From Corynebacterium urealyticum (GTDB lineage: Bacteria > Actinomycetota > Actinomycetes > Mycobacteriales > Mycobacteriaceae), in the NCBI GenBank assembly GCA_020741275.1, contig DYZK01000109.1, positions 1 to 64,000 on the forward strand: a DNA stretch of 64,000 nucleotides. Reading direction: 5' to 3'. Below the pieces are notes generated by a model that saw only the letters and a program-made list of their open reading frames with translations, was not told where the DNA came from and made no database searches. The translations under genes and the position numbers were made by a program. This document shows positions 22,317 to 30,533 of the stretch, piece by piece. Positions within the stretch are counted from its first letter, which is position 1; each line of letters begins with the position of its first letter.

Positions 22317-23054
22317 ATGCCCCACAACCCCGAAGAAACCCACGTCGCAAAGGCTGCCCTGCGCGCTGAGGTTCGCGATACCCGCAAGCAGGTTCCAACA
22401 GCGGAGCGCGCCCAGCGCGACCGGGCCATCCAACGCCATCTGGTGGCAGCCCTGGGAAAACAGTTCCCCAACTCCCGGCCGGTAGTGGCCGCGTTCTGCG
22501 CGCTGCCGGGTGAGCCAGGCGGGACAGACCTGCCGGAAGCTCTGCAGGAGGCGGGTTATGAGGTGGTTCTGCCGGTGGTGAAGCACTCCCCACGCCGGCT
22601 GGAATGGCGCACCTTCACTGGCATGGCTGACCTGGTGGCGAACTCGATGGGGATCCTGGAACCCACGGGCGAGAACCTCGGCGAACTGGTCGATACTGCG
22701 GACGTCGCCATCCTTCCCGCCCTCGCCCTGGGATCCGACGGCACCCGGCTGGGTCAGGGCGGTGGATTCTACGACCGCACGCTCGCCGCCTTCGTACCGG
22801 GCGATTCCACCCTTCCGTCTGAAAACGTTGAGCCATCGCACGTCGATGCCACCCCCACCCCACCACAGACTGTGGACCCCGCCACAACACTGCACGTCGA
22901 CCAACGCTTCCCTGCACCTCGACTGCAGGCAATCTGGGCTGTCGTCGACCACTCCGAACTGCGAGTTCGCGTTCCCGCCGCCCCACATGATCTCGCCGTG
23001 TCGGCAGGCATCACGCAAAACGGGGTCTATTATTTCACCAGCTCATCAGTATAA
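22317..23054 (+). CDS. fthC: 5-formyltetrahydrofolate cyclo-ligase
   Basis: A 245-residue enzyme converting 5-formyl-THF to 5,10-methenyl-THF using ATP. The N-terminal basic helix with KAALRAEVRDTRKQ and the substrate/ATP loop LGQGGGFYDRTLA are diagnostic. The ATG at 22317 has GGAGGAG upstream. It carries an insertion between the GGGFYDR loop and the C-terminal strand (about residues 165-205, Thr/Pro-rich), making it longer than the usual 190-200 residues. It is divergent from galU, with about 120 bp between, as in other corynebacteria and M. tuberculosis Rv0992c/galU. Confidence 0.92.
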   Translation: MPHNPEETHVAKAALRAEVRDTRKQVPTAERAQRDRAIQRHLVAALGKQFPNSRPVVAAFCALPGEPGGTDLPEALQEAGYEVVLPVVKHSPRRLEWRTFTGMADLVANSMGILEPTGENLGELVDTADVAILPALALGSDGTRLGQGGGFYDRTLAAFVPGDSTLPSENVEPSHVDATPTPPQTVDPATTLHVDQRFPAPRLQAIWAVVDHSELRVRVPAAPHDLAVSAGITQNGVYYFTSSSV

Positions 23055-23093
23055 TAAACGCAGTCTTTTATACCTTTTAAGAAGGGGATTTTT

Positions 23094-23558
23094 ATGCTGT
23101 CTGGATTCAAGGAATTCCTGATGCGAGGCAACGTGGTTGAGCTCGCAGTGGCCGTCGTTGTCGGTTCCGCGTTCACCGCTATCGTCACCGCTTTCACTGA
23201 CAAGATTGTCAACCCGCTGGTTGCGGCCCTGGGAGGCTCCCCAGAGTTCGGCCTGGGCTTCCACATCCGTGAGGGCAACCCGGCCACCTTCGTCGACTTC
23301 GGTGCCGTAATCACCGCCGCGATCAACTTCCTGATCGTCGCAGCCGTCGTTTACTTCATCCTCATCATGCCGATGAACAAGCTGGCTGAGACGAACGCTC
23401 GCCGCAAGGGCCTCTCCACCGAGGAGGCGGCGGCAACCGAGACCGAGCTGCTGGCTGAGATCCGCGACCTGCTGCAGCAGCAGAACGGCGTTTCCACCAA
23501 GAAGGTCGACCCTTCTGTCGTCAACGACGATGACCCGACCGGTCGTCACGCTGAGTAA
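23094..23558 (+). CDS. mscL: Large-conductance mechanosensitive channel MscL
   Basis: A 154-residue homopentameric channel protein that opens at high membrane tension to release osmolytes during downshock. The N-terminal amphipathic helix (LSGFKEFLMRGNVVELAVAVVVG) with the gate-forming TM1, a periplasmic loop, TM2 (about residues 65-90) and a charged cytoplasmic tail are present. The start ATG 23094 has AAGAAGGGGA upstream. A TATAAT at 23050-23055 that overlaps the end of fthC may be its -10 element. The tail ends with an acidic stretch past the usual helix bundle. Confidence 0.95.
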   Translation: MLSGFKEFLMRGNVVELAVAVVVGSAFTAIVTAFTDKIVNPLVAALGGSPEFGLGFHIREGNPATFVDFGAVITAAINFLIVAAVVYFILIMPMNKLAETNARRKGLSTEEAAATETELLAEIRDLLQQQNGVSTKKVDPSVVNDDDPTGRHAE

Positions 23559-23563
23559 TTCCC

Positions 23564-23582
23564 GCTGAGCAATTCGCTCAGC
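23564..23582 (+). terminator. Short hairpin just after mscL
   Basis: GCTGAGC-AATTC-GCTCAGC, a perfect 7-bp stem beginning six bases after the mscL stop. No U-run follows, so it may be a 3' stability element instead of a terminator. Confidence 0.35.
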
Positions 23583-23608
23583 CGTATTCCAGCTCGACGC
23601 CCGTCGAA

Positions 23609-23806
23609 CTAGTTCTTCGCCCGCCCCCAGTGGGGCGGGCGTTGTTCTATCCAGAAGTCTTTATCGAACCCGCCATGATCGGCCGGGTTCTTTTCTTTAT
23701 CGACGCCCCGGCCCGCGGCTTTGGGGTCCTTAACTCTCCCGGAGGAGTTCCGGGCACTGCGGGCCTTACCGAGGCTGGCGAGCCCGCGTTGCGCGCGGCG
23801 GGCCAT
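23609..23806 (-). CDS. Small basic protein translationally coupled to moaB
   Basis: A 65-residue ORF whose ATG directly follows the moaB stop codon (TAAATG), so translation would be coupled. The product is Lys/Arg-rich in its first two thirds and ends in an aromatic-proline segment, DKDFWIEQRPPHWGRAKN. That conserved-looking C-terminus and the tight junction argue for a real gene. I think related short ORFs occur beside moaB in other corynebacteria, but I cannot verify this. No cysteine, membrane helix or known domain is visible. Function unknown. Confidence 0.5.
   Translation of the reverse strand: MARRAQRGLASLGKARSARNSSGRVKDPKAAGRGVDKEKNPADHGGFDKDFWIEQRPPHWGRAKN
23619..23640 (+). terminator. 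GC-rich hairpin downstream of mscL, inside the convergent small ORF
   Basis: Nine-base arms GCCCGCCCC and GGGGCGGGC around a CAGT loop, followed by GTTGTTCT on the plus strand. It is suited to end mscL transcription. The same bases encode the PPHWGRA segment of the minus-strand ORF at 23609-23806. Confidence 0.55.
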
Positions 23807-24454
23807 TTAGACGCCGAGCTCGTCGAGCACGTGGTTGACCAGCGGGCCAAGCGTAGCCATGCCGTCACGGATTGCGCCTCGGCTGCCAGCGATGTTGACG
23901 ACCACGGTGGACCCGGAGATGCCGGCGAGGCCGCGGGAAAGGGCGGCATCCTTGTTATTGGCGGCGAGGCCGGAGCTGCGGATCGCCTCCGCGATGCCCG
24001 GGATGCGGCGGTCCAGCAGCTTGCGGGTGGCCTCGGGGGCGCGGTCACGGGGGCCGAAACCGGTACCGCCGATGGTGATGACGAGGTCCGCGCCTCCGAC
24101 AACCGCGGTTTCGATGGCGTGCCGGATCTCGCTCTTGCGCTCAGCGACGTTGACCACCGCATCAACGATGAAGCGGTCCTCTGCAAGCAGTTCGGCGACG
24201 AGCTCCCCGCTACCGCCCTGGCCAGCTCGGTCCTCTCCGATCAGCACAACAAGCGCGTGGCGGGAAGGCACGGCTTCGGCTGCGGCGCGCTTTGCAGCGG
24301 CCTGTGCGTCGAGGCTCTGGTCGAGACTATGAAGAAAGCTATCGTCCGGCTCCGGAATGGCGGCGTCCAACCGGTCTAGCTGACTGTGGTCGATGTCGTC
24401 CACGATGGGGTTTCGGACACCGAGATCGTGGGCTTCATTCCGGTTTAGCGTCAA
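23807..24454 (-). CDS. moaB: MoaB/MogA-fold protein (molybdopterin-binding domain)
   Basis: A 215-residue protein with a MoaB/Mog domain from about residue 65. It has HALVVLIGEDRAGQG, the signature TIGGTGFGPRDRAPEAT and the C-terminal NIAGSRGAIRDGM loop. The first 64 residues are a charged, probably disordered extension absent from classical MogA. The signature Thr after GGTGxxxRD is replaced by Ala (RDRAPEAT instead of RDxTPEAT). Known MogA proteins adenylylate molybdopterin, but no other cofactor gene is present, and the nearby MoeA-like protein is Glp. It corresponds to M. tuberculosis moaB2 next to pepD and mscL. Confidence 0.85.
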   Translation of the reverse strand: MTLNRNEAHDLGVRNPIVDDIDHSQLDRLDAAIPEPDDSFLHSLDQSLDAQAAAKRAAAEAVPSRHALVVLIGEDRAGQGGSGELVAELLAEDRFIVDAVVNVAERKSEIRHAIETAVVGGADLVITIGGTGFGPRDRAPEATRKLLDRRIPGIAEAIRSSGLAANNKDAALSRGLAGISGSTVVVNIAGSRGAIRDGMATLGPLVNHVLDELGV

Positions 24455-24510
24455 CGCGTTTGCTCCTTCACGGCGGGTAGGTGGCTTTAACTTTAACGTG
24501 GGAGAGGGAT

Positions 24511-24538
24511 TTTAAAACCCCTAATGGGGTTTTATTTT
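24511..24538 (-). terminator. Terminator of the mprA-mprB-pepD unit
   Basis: Perfect stem AAAACCCC (24514-24521) / GGGGTTTT (24526-24533) with a four-base loop. T-rich flanks on both sides mean it could act in either direction. It lies immediately past the pepD stop, before moaB. Confidence 0.75.
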
Positions 24539-24558
24539 CATCCCTCCCCCGTGTGTGT

Positions 24559-26049
24559 CTACTCTTGGGTTTCAGCCTCGGTGCCGAGGGTGACGTCGAG
24601 TTGCTTTTCCGGTCCACTTCCCCCAGGCAGGACGGTGAGTTTCACGGTGTCCCCGACCTCGTGAGAACGGATGGCAGCGATGAGCCCCACGCCAGTGTCA
24701 ATGAGTCGATCATCGACCTTGCGCACCACGTCCCCCTTCTTCAACCCAGCCTTGTCCGCAGGGCTTCCGGAGTTCACCTCCATGACCTCAGCTCCGACGT
24801 AGCGGCTGGCGGTGTTGATCTGCGCGCCGATCAGCGGGTGGACGGCCTTACCGTTGTCGATCAGCTGCTTGGCGATACGCACCGCCTGGTTGGATGGGAT
24901 GGCGAAGCCCAGGCCGATAGAGCCGGAGGTACCTCCTCCGCCCAAGGTGGCGATGACCGTGGGGATGCCCACAAGTTCGCCCTTAAGGTTCACGAGCGCA
25001 CCACCGGAGTTTCCGGGGTTGATAGCAGCATCGGTCTGGATCGCGTCGATGAGGGAGCCCTCCCCGCCATCCTCGCCGGCTGCCTGGACGGGGCGGTCCT
25101 TGGCAGACACGATGCCGGAGGTCACGGTGGAGTTCAGGCCCAGCGGAGAGCCGATGGCGGCGACCGTCTCGCCAACATTAATGGCGTTGGAGTCCCCCAT
25201 CGCCATGGGCTGCAGGTTATCGGCGCCCTCTGCCTTGATGACGGCGATATCGGTCTGCGGGTCGGCGGCGATGAACTTGGCTGGGAGCACGCGACCGTCA
25301 GAGGTGATGACCTGCATCTTCGCTCCCCCCTTGGCGGCGGCACCAACGACGTGATTATTCGTGAGAATCATGCCGTCGTTGGTGAAGATGGATCCGGAGC
25401 CTTCTTCCCCGCCACGGGCGCTTTGCACCTGGATCTGGACCACCGAGCGGGTGACCTTGTTCGCGACCTGGGCGATGGATCCTGATTCCTCGAGCCTGCT
25501 CGTGCTGGTGTCCTCGTTACCGGTGGGCGCGGAGTCGAGAGTGTTGACAGAGCGGGTGCTCGAACTGCCCTGCATGGAGGTTAGGGCGAAGGTCGTGCCG
25601 GAGGCGAGAACTACTGCACCCACCATGAGGGCAGCCACCGCACCGGTGGACCAGCGCTTCTTCTCCTTCGGCGGGTCGGTGAGGGTGCCTTCGCCCGGCA
25701 CGCTCGGCCCTGCCTGGGGCGGGTAGCCCGGCTCGTGCGGTAGCGCCTGCTGGTGCTGCGGTGCCTGCATGCCCTGCTGCAGGGGCTGCGGGCCCTGGGG
25801 ATTCTGAACCTGGTGCGGCTGCGTATAGCCGGTGTTCGACTGGCCCCACTGGGCAGGCTGGTTGTCCTGAGCATCGCCCGCCCAACCCCCGTGGTCGTAC
25901 TGTGCCCCAGCCTCGCCGCGGCCGGTGTGGCCATTGTGCCCGAATGGCCCAAAGTCCGACGCCTTCGGGTATTGCTCTCCCCCGCTACCGCTGGCGCCGT
26001 TGCCGCCGATACCGTTACCGCTATTCAGATTTTCACCATTTTTTTCCAT
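24559..26049 (-). CDS. pepD: Membrane-anchored HtrA-like serine protease PepD
   Basis: A 496-residue envelope protease/chaperone. The cytosolic N-terminal region (1-130) is Gly/Gln/Pro-rich. One membrane helix follows at about 135-157, then a trypsin-like domain with triad H233 (NNHVV), D267 (TDIAV) and S348 (NPGNSGGA), and a PDZ domain (about 400-490, GLKKGDVVRKVDDR). Such proteins degrade or refold damaged extracytoplasmic proteins. The ATG 26049 has GGAGG upstream. It lies 46 bp after mprB, matching M. tuberculosis mprA-mprB-pepD (Rv0981-Rv0983), where PepD is under MprAB control. Confidence 0.94.
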   Translation of the reverse strand: MEKNGENLNSGNGIGGNGASGSGGEQYPKASDFGPFGHNGHTGRGEAGAQYDHGGWAGDAQDNQPAQWGQSNTGYTQPHQVQNPQGPQPLQQGMQAPQHQQALPHEPGYPPQAGPSVPGEGTLTDPPKEKKRWSTGAVAALMVGAVVLASGTTFALTSMQGSSSTRSVNTLDSAPTGNEDTSTSRLEESGSIAQVANKVTRSVVQIQVQSARGGEEGSGSIFTNDGMILTNNHVVGAAAKGGAKMQVITSDGRVLPAKFIAADPQTDIAVIKAEGADNLQPMAMGDSNAINVGETVAAIGSPLGLNSTVTSGIVSAKDRPVQAAGEDGGEGSLIDAIQTDAAINPGNSGGALVNLKGELVGIPTVIATLGGGGTSGSIGLGFAIPSNQAVRIAKQLIDNGKAVHPLIGAQINTASRYVGAEVMEVNSGSPADKAGLKKGDVVRKVDDRLIDTGVGLIAAIRSHEVGDTVKLTVLPGGSGPEKQLDVTLGTEAETQE

Positions 26050-26095
26050 AGGAACTATCCTCCACTTCCCTTATAAAAAATCCTGGGACGCAGCC

Positions 26096-27685
26096 CTATT
26101 TTTCGCTGGGAGCTCCACGGCGGGCGGGCAATACCACCCGCATCAGCGCGCCACCGTCATCGGACTCATCGGCGATGATCGCCCCACCGTGATTTACCAC
26201 GGCCTGCTTAACGATGGAGAGCCCCAGGCCGGAGCCTGGCATCGAGCGAGACTTGATCGAACGGTAGAAGCGACCAAAGACCTTCTCCCGATCCTCAACG
26301 GGGATACCCGGCCCAGAGTCCGCGACTCGGATTTCCACGGCTTCCTCGTCGCCTTCGCTCCCCGACACCCCGGCAGTCAGCCCCGACGCTGCCGGCGGGA
26401 TGGGTTGCATCCAAACCCGCACGCTGCCCCCTTCCGGTGACCACTTGGCTGCGTTGTCCAGCAGGTTCAACAGCGCCCGTTTCAGACTGAGCGGATCACC
26501 CTGGGTAACCCAGGGCTCGGCGTGAATCTCGAAGGTGACGTCCGGGCGACGCCGCTGCACCTTCGCCACGCCGACGCGCAGGCACTCGTTGAGATCGACC
26601 TCCTGATCGCTGAGAACGGGACCATCCTCACGGGCCAGGTCCACCAGGTCCTTAATCAGGGCGCTCATCTCGTCCAACTGGCTCAGCACATCACGTTCAA
26701 TCTCTCGGCGGTCAGCCACCGTGATGCCTGGGGAATCCTCACGCGTCGCGAGCAGCAATAGTTCGATATTGGTCCGCAGGGATGTCAACGGCGTCTTGAG
26801 CTCGTGCGAGGCATCCGCCACGAGCTCCTTCTGCTTCTCCCGGGAGGTCTGGAGGGCCAGCATCATGTTGTTGAAGGACGTAGTGAGGGTGCCGACCTCG
26901 TCATTAGAGAAGACGACGAGCTGGCGGAGCTCGCCCGTCTCCGTCACTCGGTCCGTGGCTCGCCGTAGGCGGTCGATGGGCCGCAGCCCGGCGCTCACCA
27001 CAGCGGCGACCAGCACGATGGCGCCGAGCGAGCCACAGATGCCGATCATCGTCAGAATGAGGGCAAGCGAATCTAGCGACTTTGTTGTCGGCGAAGTATC
27101 AGAAACGAGGACGACGACGCGGCCGTCAGGCGCCGCGACCGCGAAGTAACGGTCGTCGCCATCGGAGCGGTAAGAATGCGGGCGCGCGCCCCGGATGACC
27201 GCGATCTCGGCCTCCTCCAAGACGGGTTCGAACTTCGCAACGGGAGCGGCAATGCCGGTATAGGCCTCCGGCACAACCATCAAACTGAAGGTGTTGGAGA
27301 TTCGCTCGAAGGCCGGCTCGTAGTTCTCCCCCGGAACACCACCTGGAACTTTCTCGGGTGGCATCTCGATGATGCTTTGCGCCTGGGACCGCAACAGGCT
27401 ATCGCCGGCTCGCCACAGGATCTGGGACACCGTCGCGTAGGCAGCGAAGGTGACGGTGGCGATCGAGAAGATAATGACCAATGAGGTCAGGACGGTCAGC
27501 CGTTGTTTAATGCTGCCCAGGGTACCGTCCAGAAAGCGGCGCCACCGCGGGAGGTTGGTCAGCTCAGCGACGTCCTCTTCGCCGAGGAGGATGCCGTGGT
27601 CGGCGACGGCACCCGCAGTTCGCTCCCCCGTCGCCGGGTGGGAGGCACGGCCCCGGGGGTCCGAGGGGAGCCTCCGCAAACTCAT
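26096..27685 (-). CDS. mprB: Sensor histidine kinase MprB-like
   Basis: A 529-residue membrane kinase. After a cytosolic lead of about 55 residues come TM1 ([21 protein letters not shown]), an extracytoplasmic sensor domain of about 125 residues, TM2 and a HAMP linker. The phosphoacceptor box is [17 protein letters not shown]. The HATPase domain contains [20 protein letters not shown] and [11 protein letters not shown]. The ATG 27685 overlaps the mprA stop by ATGA. It pairs with MprA in an envelope-stress response. Confidence 0.93.
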   Translation of the reverse strand: MSLRRLPSDPRGRASHPATGERTAGAVADHGILLGEEDVAELTNLPRWRRFLDGTLGSIKQRLTVLTSLVIIFSIATVTFAAYATVSQILWRAGDSLLRSQAQSIIEMPPEKVPGGVPGENYEPAFERISNTFSLMVVPEAYTGIAAPVAKFEPVLEEAEIAVIRGARPHSYRSDGDDRYFAVAAPDGRVVVLVSDTSPTTKSLDSLALILTMIGICGSLGAIVLVAAVVSAGLRPIDRLRRATDRVTETGELRQLVVFSNDEVGTLTTSFNNMMLALQTSREKQKELVADASHELKTPLTSLRTNIELLLLATREDSPGITVADRREIERDVLSQLDEMSALIKDLVDLAREDGPVLSDQEVDLNECLRVGVAKVQRRRPDVTFEIHAEPWVTQGDPLSLKRALLNLLDNAAKWSPEGGSVRVWMQPIPPAASGLTAGVSGSEGDEEAVEIRVADSGPGIPVEDREKVFGRFYRSIKSRSMPGSGLGLSIVKQAVVNHGGAIIADESDDGGALMRVVLPARRGAPSEK

Positions 27686-28377
27686 GGTGCGGTCTCGCGC
27701 AGAACGTAACCCACGCCGCGAACCGTCTGGATCAGGCGTGGCTCGCCGTCAGCTTCGGTCTTGCGACGCAGGTAGCCGATGTAGACCTCCAAAGCATTGC
27801 CTGAGGTCGGGAAGTCATAGCCCCACACGTCCTCGAGGATCGTCGTCCGGGAGAGCACCTTGCGTGGATTGCGCAGCAGCAGCTCCAGAAGGGCGAACTC
27901 GGTGCGGGTCAGGCTAATCTGGCGGCCGCCACGAGTAACGTCGCGGGTCGCAGGATCCAGCTCAAGGTCCTCGAACTTCAGGATCTCAATCTGCTGGCTT
28001 TCCACTGCCGCCGGCCGCGCGGCGCGCCGGACAAGGGATCGGGTGCGGGCCAGGAGCTCTTCGAGCGCAAAGGGCTTGGTGAGGTAATCGTCCGCTCCGG
28101 CATCCAAACCGGCCACGCGTTCCGAGACGGAGTCGCGGGCAGTGAGTAACAGGATTGGGATGTCGTCGCCCTGAGAACGCAGCTCGCGGCACACCTCAAG
28201 CCCGTCGAACTTCGGCATCATGACGTCGAGAATCACCATGTCGGGACGCTCAGACTGGACCTTATCCAGCGCTTCCTCCCCGTCTGCGGCGAGCACAATG
28301 GTGTAACCGTTGAAAATCAGGGAACGCCGCAGCGATTCGCGAACAGCGGGGTCATCGTCCACAACGAGAATCTTCAT
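27682..28377 (-). CDS. mprA: Response regulator MprA-like (OmpR/PhoB family)
   Basis: A 231-residue two-domain regulator. The receiver domain has the acidic pocket around D7-D9, phosphoacceptor D51 ([12 protein letters not shown]) and the LTKPF lysine. A winged-helix DNA-binding domain follows at about 130-228 ([41 protein letters not shown]). It is the first gene of mprA-mprB-pepD. The upstream gap of about 195 bp to rpmF holds its promoter, but I could not single out an autoregulatory box. Confidence 0.94.
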   Translation of the reverse strand: MKILVVDDDPAVRESLRRSLIFNGYTIVLAADGEEALDKVQSERPDMVILDVMMPKFDGLEVCRELRSQGDDIPILLLTARDSVSERVAGLDAGADDYLTKPFALEELLARTRSLVRRAARPAAVESQQIEILKFEDLELDPATRDVTRGGRQISLTRTEFALLELLLRNPRKVLSRTTILEDVWGYDFPTSGNALEVYIGYLRRKTEADGEPRLIQTVRGVGYVLRETAP

Positions 28378-28510
28378 ATAGTCATTCTGCCTTCCCGGCG
28401 GGTCCTTGTGTTAACACTCAGCACCAGTTTAGGTCGCTCGCACCCACAGGTCAGGTTTTTCTACTGCTCGACTGCACCTTGCAGGCGCCTCTCCAGCGTG
28501 ACGGAGGCAT

Positions 28511-28550
28511 CAAAAAACGCCCGCACCTGGAGCGCAGGTACGGGCGTTGA
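28511..28550 (-). terminator. Rho-independent terminator of rpmE2-rpmF
   Basis: On the minus strand ACGCCCGTACCTGCG pairs with the downstream CAGGTGCGGGCGT arm (one mismatch region), followed by TTTTTTG. It lies 23 bp after the rpmF stop codon. Confidence 0.85.
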
Positions 28551-28573
28551 ACCGGCAAGCCGGCTGACCGGGA

Positions 28574-28741
28574 TTAATCCAGGTCGATCAGGCCGAGCTG
28601 AGCAGCCTTCACCAGGCGGCGAGGGATCTGCACCTCCTGGCCGTTAATCTTCCGAGTCTGAAGTTCGACGTTATCCGCCTTCCACTGGGAACGGCGGGCG
28701 CGGGTGTTGGCGCGGGACTTCTTGAACTTTGGTACTGCCAT
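28574..28741 (-). CDS. rpmF: 50S ribosomal protein L32, cysteine-free form
   Basis: 55 residues beginning [20 protein letters not shown], the L32 signature. The four zinc-binding cysteines of the C+ form are all absent, so this is the zinc-independent type. The start ATG 28741 was set by hand because the gene is too short for the usual ORF cutoff. It is 22 bp downstream of rpmE2 and followed by a strong terminator. L32 is a structural component of the large subunit. Confidence 0.95.
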   Translation of the reverse strand: MAVPKFKKSRANTRARRSQWKADNVELQTRKINGQEVQIPRRLVKAAQLGLIDLD

Positions 28742-28763
28742 TTTCTTCTACCCTCCTCGAGCC

Positions 28764-29033
28764 TTACTGGGTCTTCTTCTTGCGGCGAGCCATGCCACCG
28801 TAGCGGCGCTGGAACTTCTCGACGCGACCTGCGGTGTCCATGACGCGCTGTGCGCCGGTCCAGAACGGGTGGGACTCGCTGGTGATGTCGACGACGATCA
28901 GCGGGTACTCGTTGCCATCCTCCCACTCGACCGTACGGTCGGAAGTGGCGGTGGAGCGGGTAAGGAACTGTTTACCGGTAGCAGAATCCTTGAATACCAC
29001 TGGGTGGTAATCCGGGTGGATATCCTTCTTCAT
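28764..29033 (-). CDS. rpmE2: 50S ribosomal protein L31 type B
   Basis: 89 residues from ATG 29033 ([14 protein letters not shown]), with AAGGGAAGAAG upstream. The sequence has no cysteine, and the length and the C-terminal basic [12 protein letters not shown] tail fit the type B (zinc-independent) L31. A frame opening at 29078 adds 15 unrelated residues. It is first in a two-gene unit with rpmF and divergent from rpmB. Confidence 0.95.
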   Translation of the reverse strand: MKKDIHPDYHPVVFKDSATGKQFLTRSTATSDRTVEWEDGNEYPLIVVDITSESHPFWTGAQRVMDTAGRVEKFQRRYGGMARRKKKTQ

Positions 29034-29392
29034 ACTTCTTCCCTTAGGTTGATCACATCGGGTCGGTCCCAAACGCATGAGCGCGGGTCGTGCCCGAGTC
29101 GGGGCGAAACATTGTCTTCACGTTCGAGATGCCACGATGGCAGCACGTACGACCGCAAAAGTCTATCGCATGTCGACCGGTGGACATAATTGACTGACCG
29201 CTACTCAACGACTGACCCCGGCCGGACAAGATTAGGCGCTTCGCCACCTGAGCTGTATAATCGTCCTCTGCTGTTGTCTATGTAAACGTCATCACCGTGC
29301 ATGCAGCGCATTTCGTGCTTCCCAGCGGACTGTCTACCCACCGGGGAGCCTGCATTTTTCGTTATGTAATGCATGGTGGAAGGAGAAAACCC
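29034..29392. promoter_or_regulatory. Divergent promoter region between rpmE2 and rpmB
   Basis: A 359-bp non-coding region. A TATAAT at 29256-29261 is a good -10 for the rpmB operon, though no convincing -35 is placed. An inverted repeat TGCATT-N11-AATGCA (29351-29373) lies just before the rpmB ribosome site AAGGAG (29380-29385). It could be a repressor site or 5'-UTR structure. I see no obvious Zur box of the palindromic AT-rich type. Confidence 0.45.
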
Positions 29393-29629
29393 ATGTCGGC
29401 ATATTGCCAGGTGACGGGCCGCAAGCCGGGTTTCGGCAAGCAGGTTTCCCACTCTCACCGACACACGAGCCGCCGCTGGAACCCAAATGTTCAGCGTCGC
29501 AAGTTCTACCTGCCTTCTGAGGGCCGCACGATCACGTTGACGGTCTCTCCGAAGGGCCTGAAGACCATTGACCGTGATGGCATCGAGTCCGTCGTTGCCA
29601 AGATTCGCGCTCGTGGGGAGAAGATCTAA
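29393..29629 (+). CDS. rpmB: 50S ribosomal protein L28
   Basis: 78 residues from ATG 29393, with AAGGAG upstream. [20 protein letters not shown] and the following [10 protein letters not shown] are diagnostic. Only a single cysteine is present where zinc-binding L28 has CxxC, so it counts as the non-zinc form. The longer frame from 29297 has no support. First gene of rpmB-rpmG-rpsN-rpsR. Confidence 0.95.
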   Translation: MSAYCQVTGRKPGFGKQVSHSHRHTSRRWNPNVQRRKFYLPSEGRTITLTVSPKGLKTIDRDGIESVVAKIRARGEKI

Positions 29630-29631
29630 AA

Positions 29632-29796
29632 ATGGCTCGTAACGATATTCGTCCAATCATCAAGCTCAAGTCCACGGCTGGCACCGGTTACACCTACGTC
29701 ACCCGTAAGAACAAGCGCAACAACCCGGATCGCATCACTCTGAAGAAGTACGACCCGGTTGCCCGCAAGCACGTCGAATTCCGCGAGGAGCGATAA
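29632..29796 (+). CDS. rpmG: 50S ribosomal protein L33, cysteine-free form
   Basis: 54 residues ([20 protein letters not shown]), set by hand because of its size. It starts 2 bp after the rpmB stop. All zinc-ligand cysteines are missing, the C- type of L33. The [18 protein letters not shown] core is canonical. Confidence 0.95.
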   Translation: MARNDIRPIIKLKSTAGTGYTYVTRKNKRNNPDRITLKKYDPVARKHVEFREER

Positions 29797-29799
29797 TCT

Positions 29800-30105
29800 A
29801 TGGCTAAGAAGTCCATGATCGCGAAGAACGAGCAGCGCAAGGAAATCGTCGCCCGCTATGCGGAGCGTCGCGCTGAGCTCAAGAAGATCATCAAGAACCC
29901 GAACACCAGCGACGAGGATCGCATCGAGGCACAGTTCGAGCTGAACCGTCAGCCGCGCGACGCCTCCCCTGTTCGCGTCCGCAACCGTGACGCCGCCGAC
30001 GGTCGCCCACGTGGCTACCTCCGCAAGTTCGGCCTGTCCCGTGTCCGCGTCCGCGAGATGGCTCACCGCGGTGAGCTGCCGGGCGTTCGTAAGTCCAGCT
30101 GGTAA
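29800..30105 (+). CDS. rpsN: 30S ribosomal protein S14, long cysteine-free form
   Basis: 101 residues from ATG 29800, three bases after rpmG. It is the long (about 100 residue) zinc-independent S14; the short S14 has CxxC-x12-CxxC, absent here. The C-terminal [19 protein letters not shown] is the family signature. Confidence 0.95.
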
Positions 30106-30122
30106 TTAGGGAGGCTCTTTAA

Positions 30123-30371
30123 ATGAAGCGCAACAACATGAAGCGGGCGCGGATGGAGCAGTCCCGCCGCCCCAAGAAGAACCCGCTCAAGGCCGAAGGC
30201 ATCGAGCAGGTTGACTACAAGAACTACGCTCTCCTGCGTAAGTTCATCTCCGACCGCGGCAAGATCCGTTCCCGCCGCGTCACGGGCCTGACCCCGCAGC
30301 AGCAGCGTGAGGTTGCTACCGCGATCAAGAACGCCCGCGAGATGGCTCTCCTGCCTTTCAACAGCCGTTAA
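30123..30371 (+). CDS. rpsR: 30S ribosomal protein S18
   Basis: 82 residues with the S18 signature [21 protein letters not shown] and [21 protein letters not shown]. No cysteine is present. It follows rpsN by 17 bp and closes the four-gene operon before a strong terminator. Confidence 0.95.
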   Translation: MKRNNMKRARMEQSRRPKKNPLKAEGIEQVDYKNYALLRKFISDRGKIRSRRVTGLTPQQQREVATAIKNAREMALLPFNSR

Positions 30372-30398
30372 GAACCGGCAGGTAGACGTTACGTAGAC

Positions 30399-30449
30399 AA
30401 AGAAGACCCGCCCAGGCTTTATGCCAGGGCGGGTCTTCTTTTATTTTTG
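30399..30449. terminator. Strong bidirectional terminator after rpsR
   Basis: A perfect 14-bp stem, AAGAAGACCCGCCC (30400-30413) with GGGCGGGTCTTCTT (30427-30440), then TTATTTTTG. It serves rpsR on the plus strand and probably the convergent DUF1846 gene, whose stop is at 30534. Confidence 0.9.
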
Positions 30450-30533
30450 ACGCTCTGTGCGCCACCACCCCACAGGGAACGTCTGCTACAGACAATCAAT
30501 TCCCTCGGGATGGGAGCCGGCCTCGGCAGGGGC

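Noticed and set aside
22197-23018. 274-codon N-terminal extension of galU
   Set aside because: The frame is open, but it lies opposite fthC, a certain gene, and has no similarity to any N-terminal domain. The GalU signature starts at the ATG chosen.
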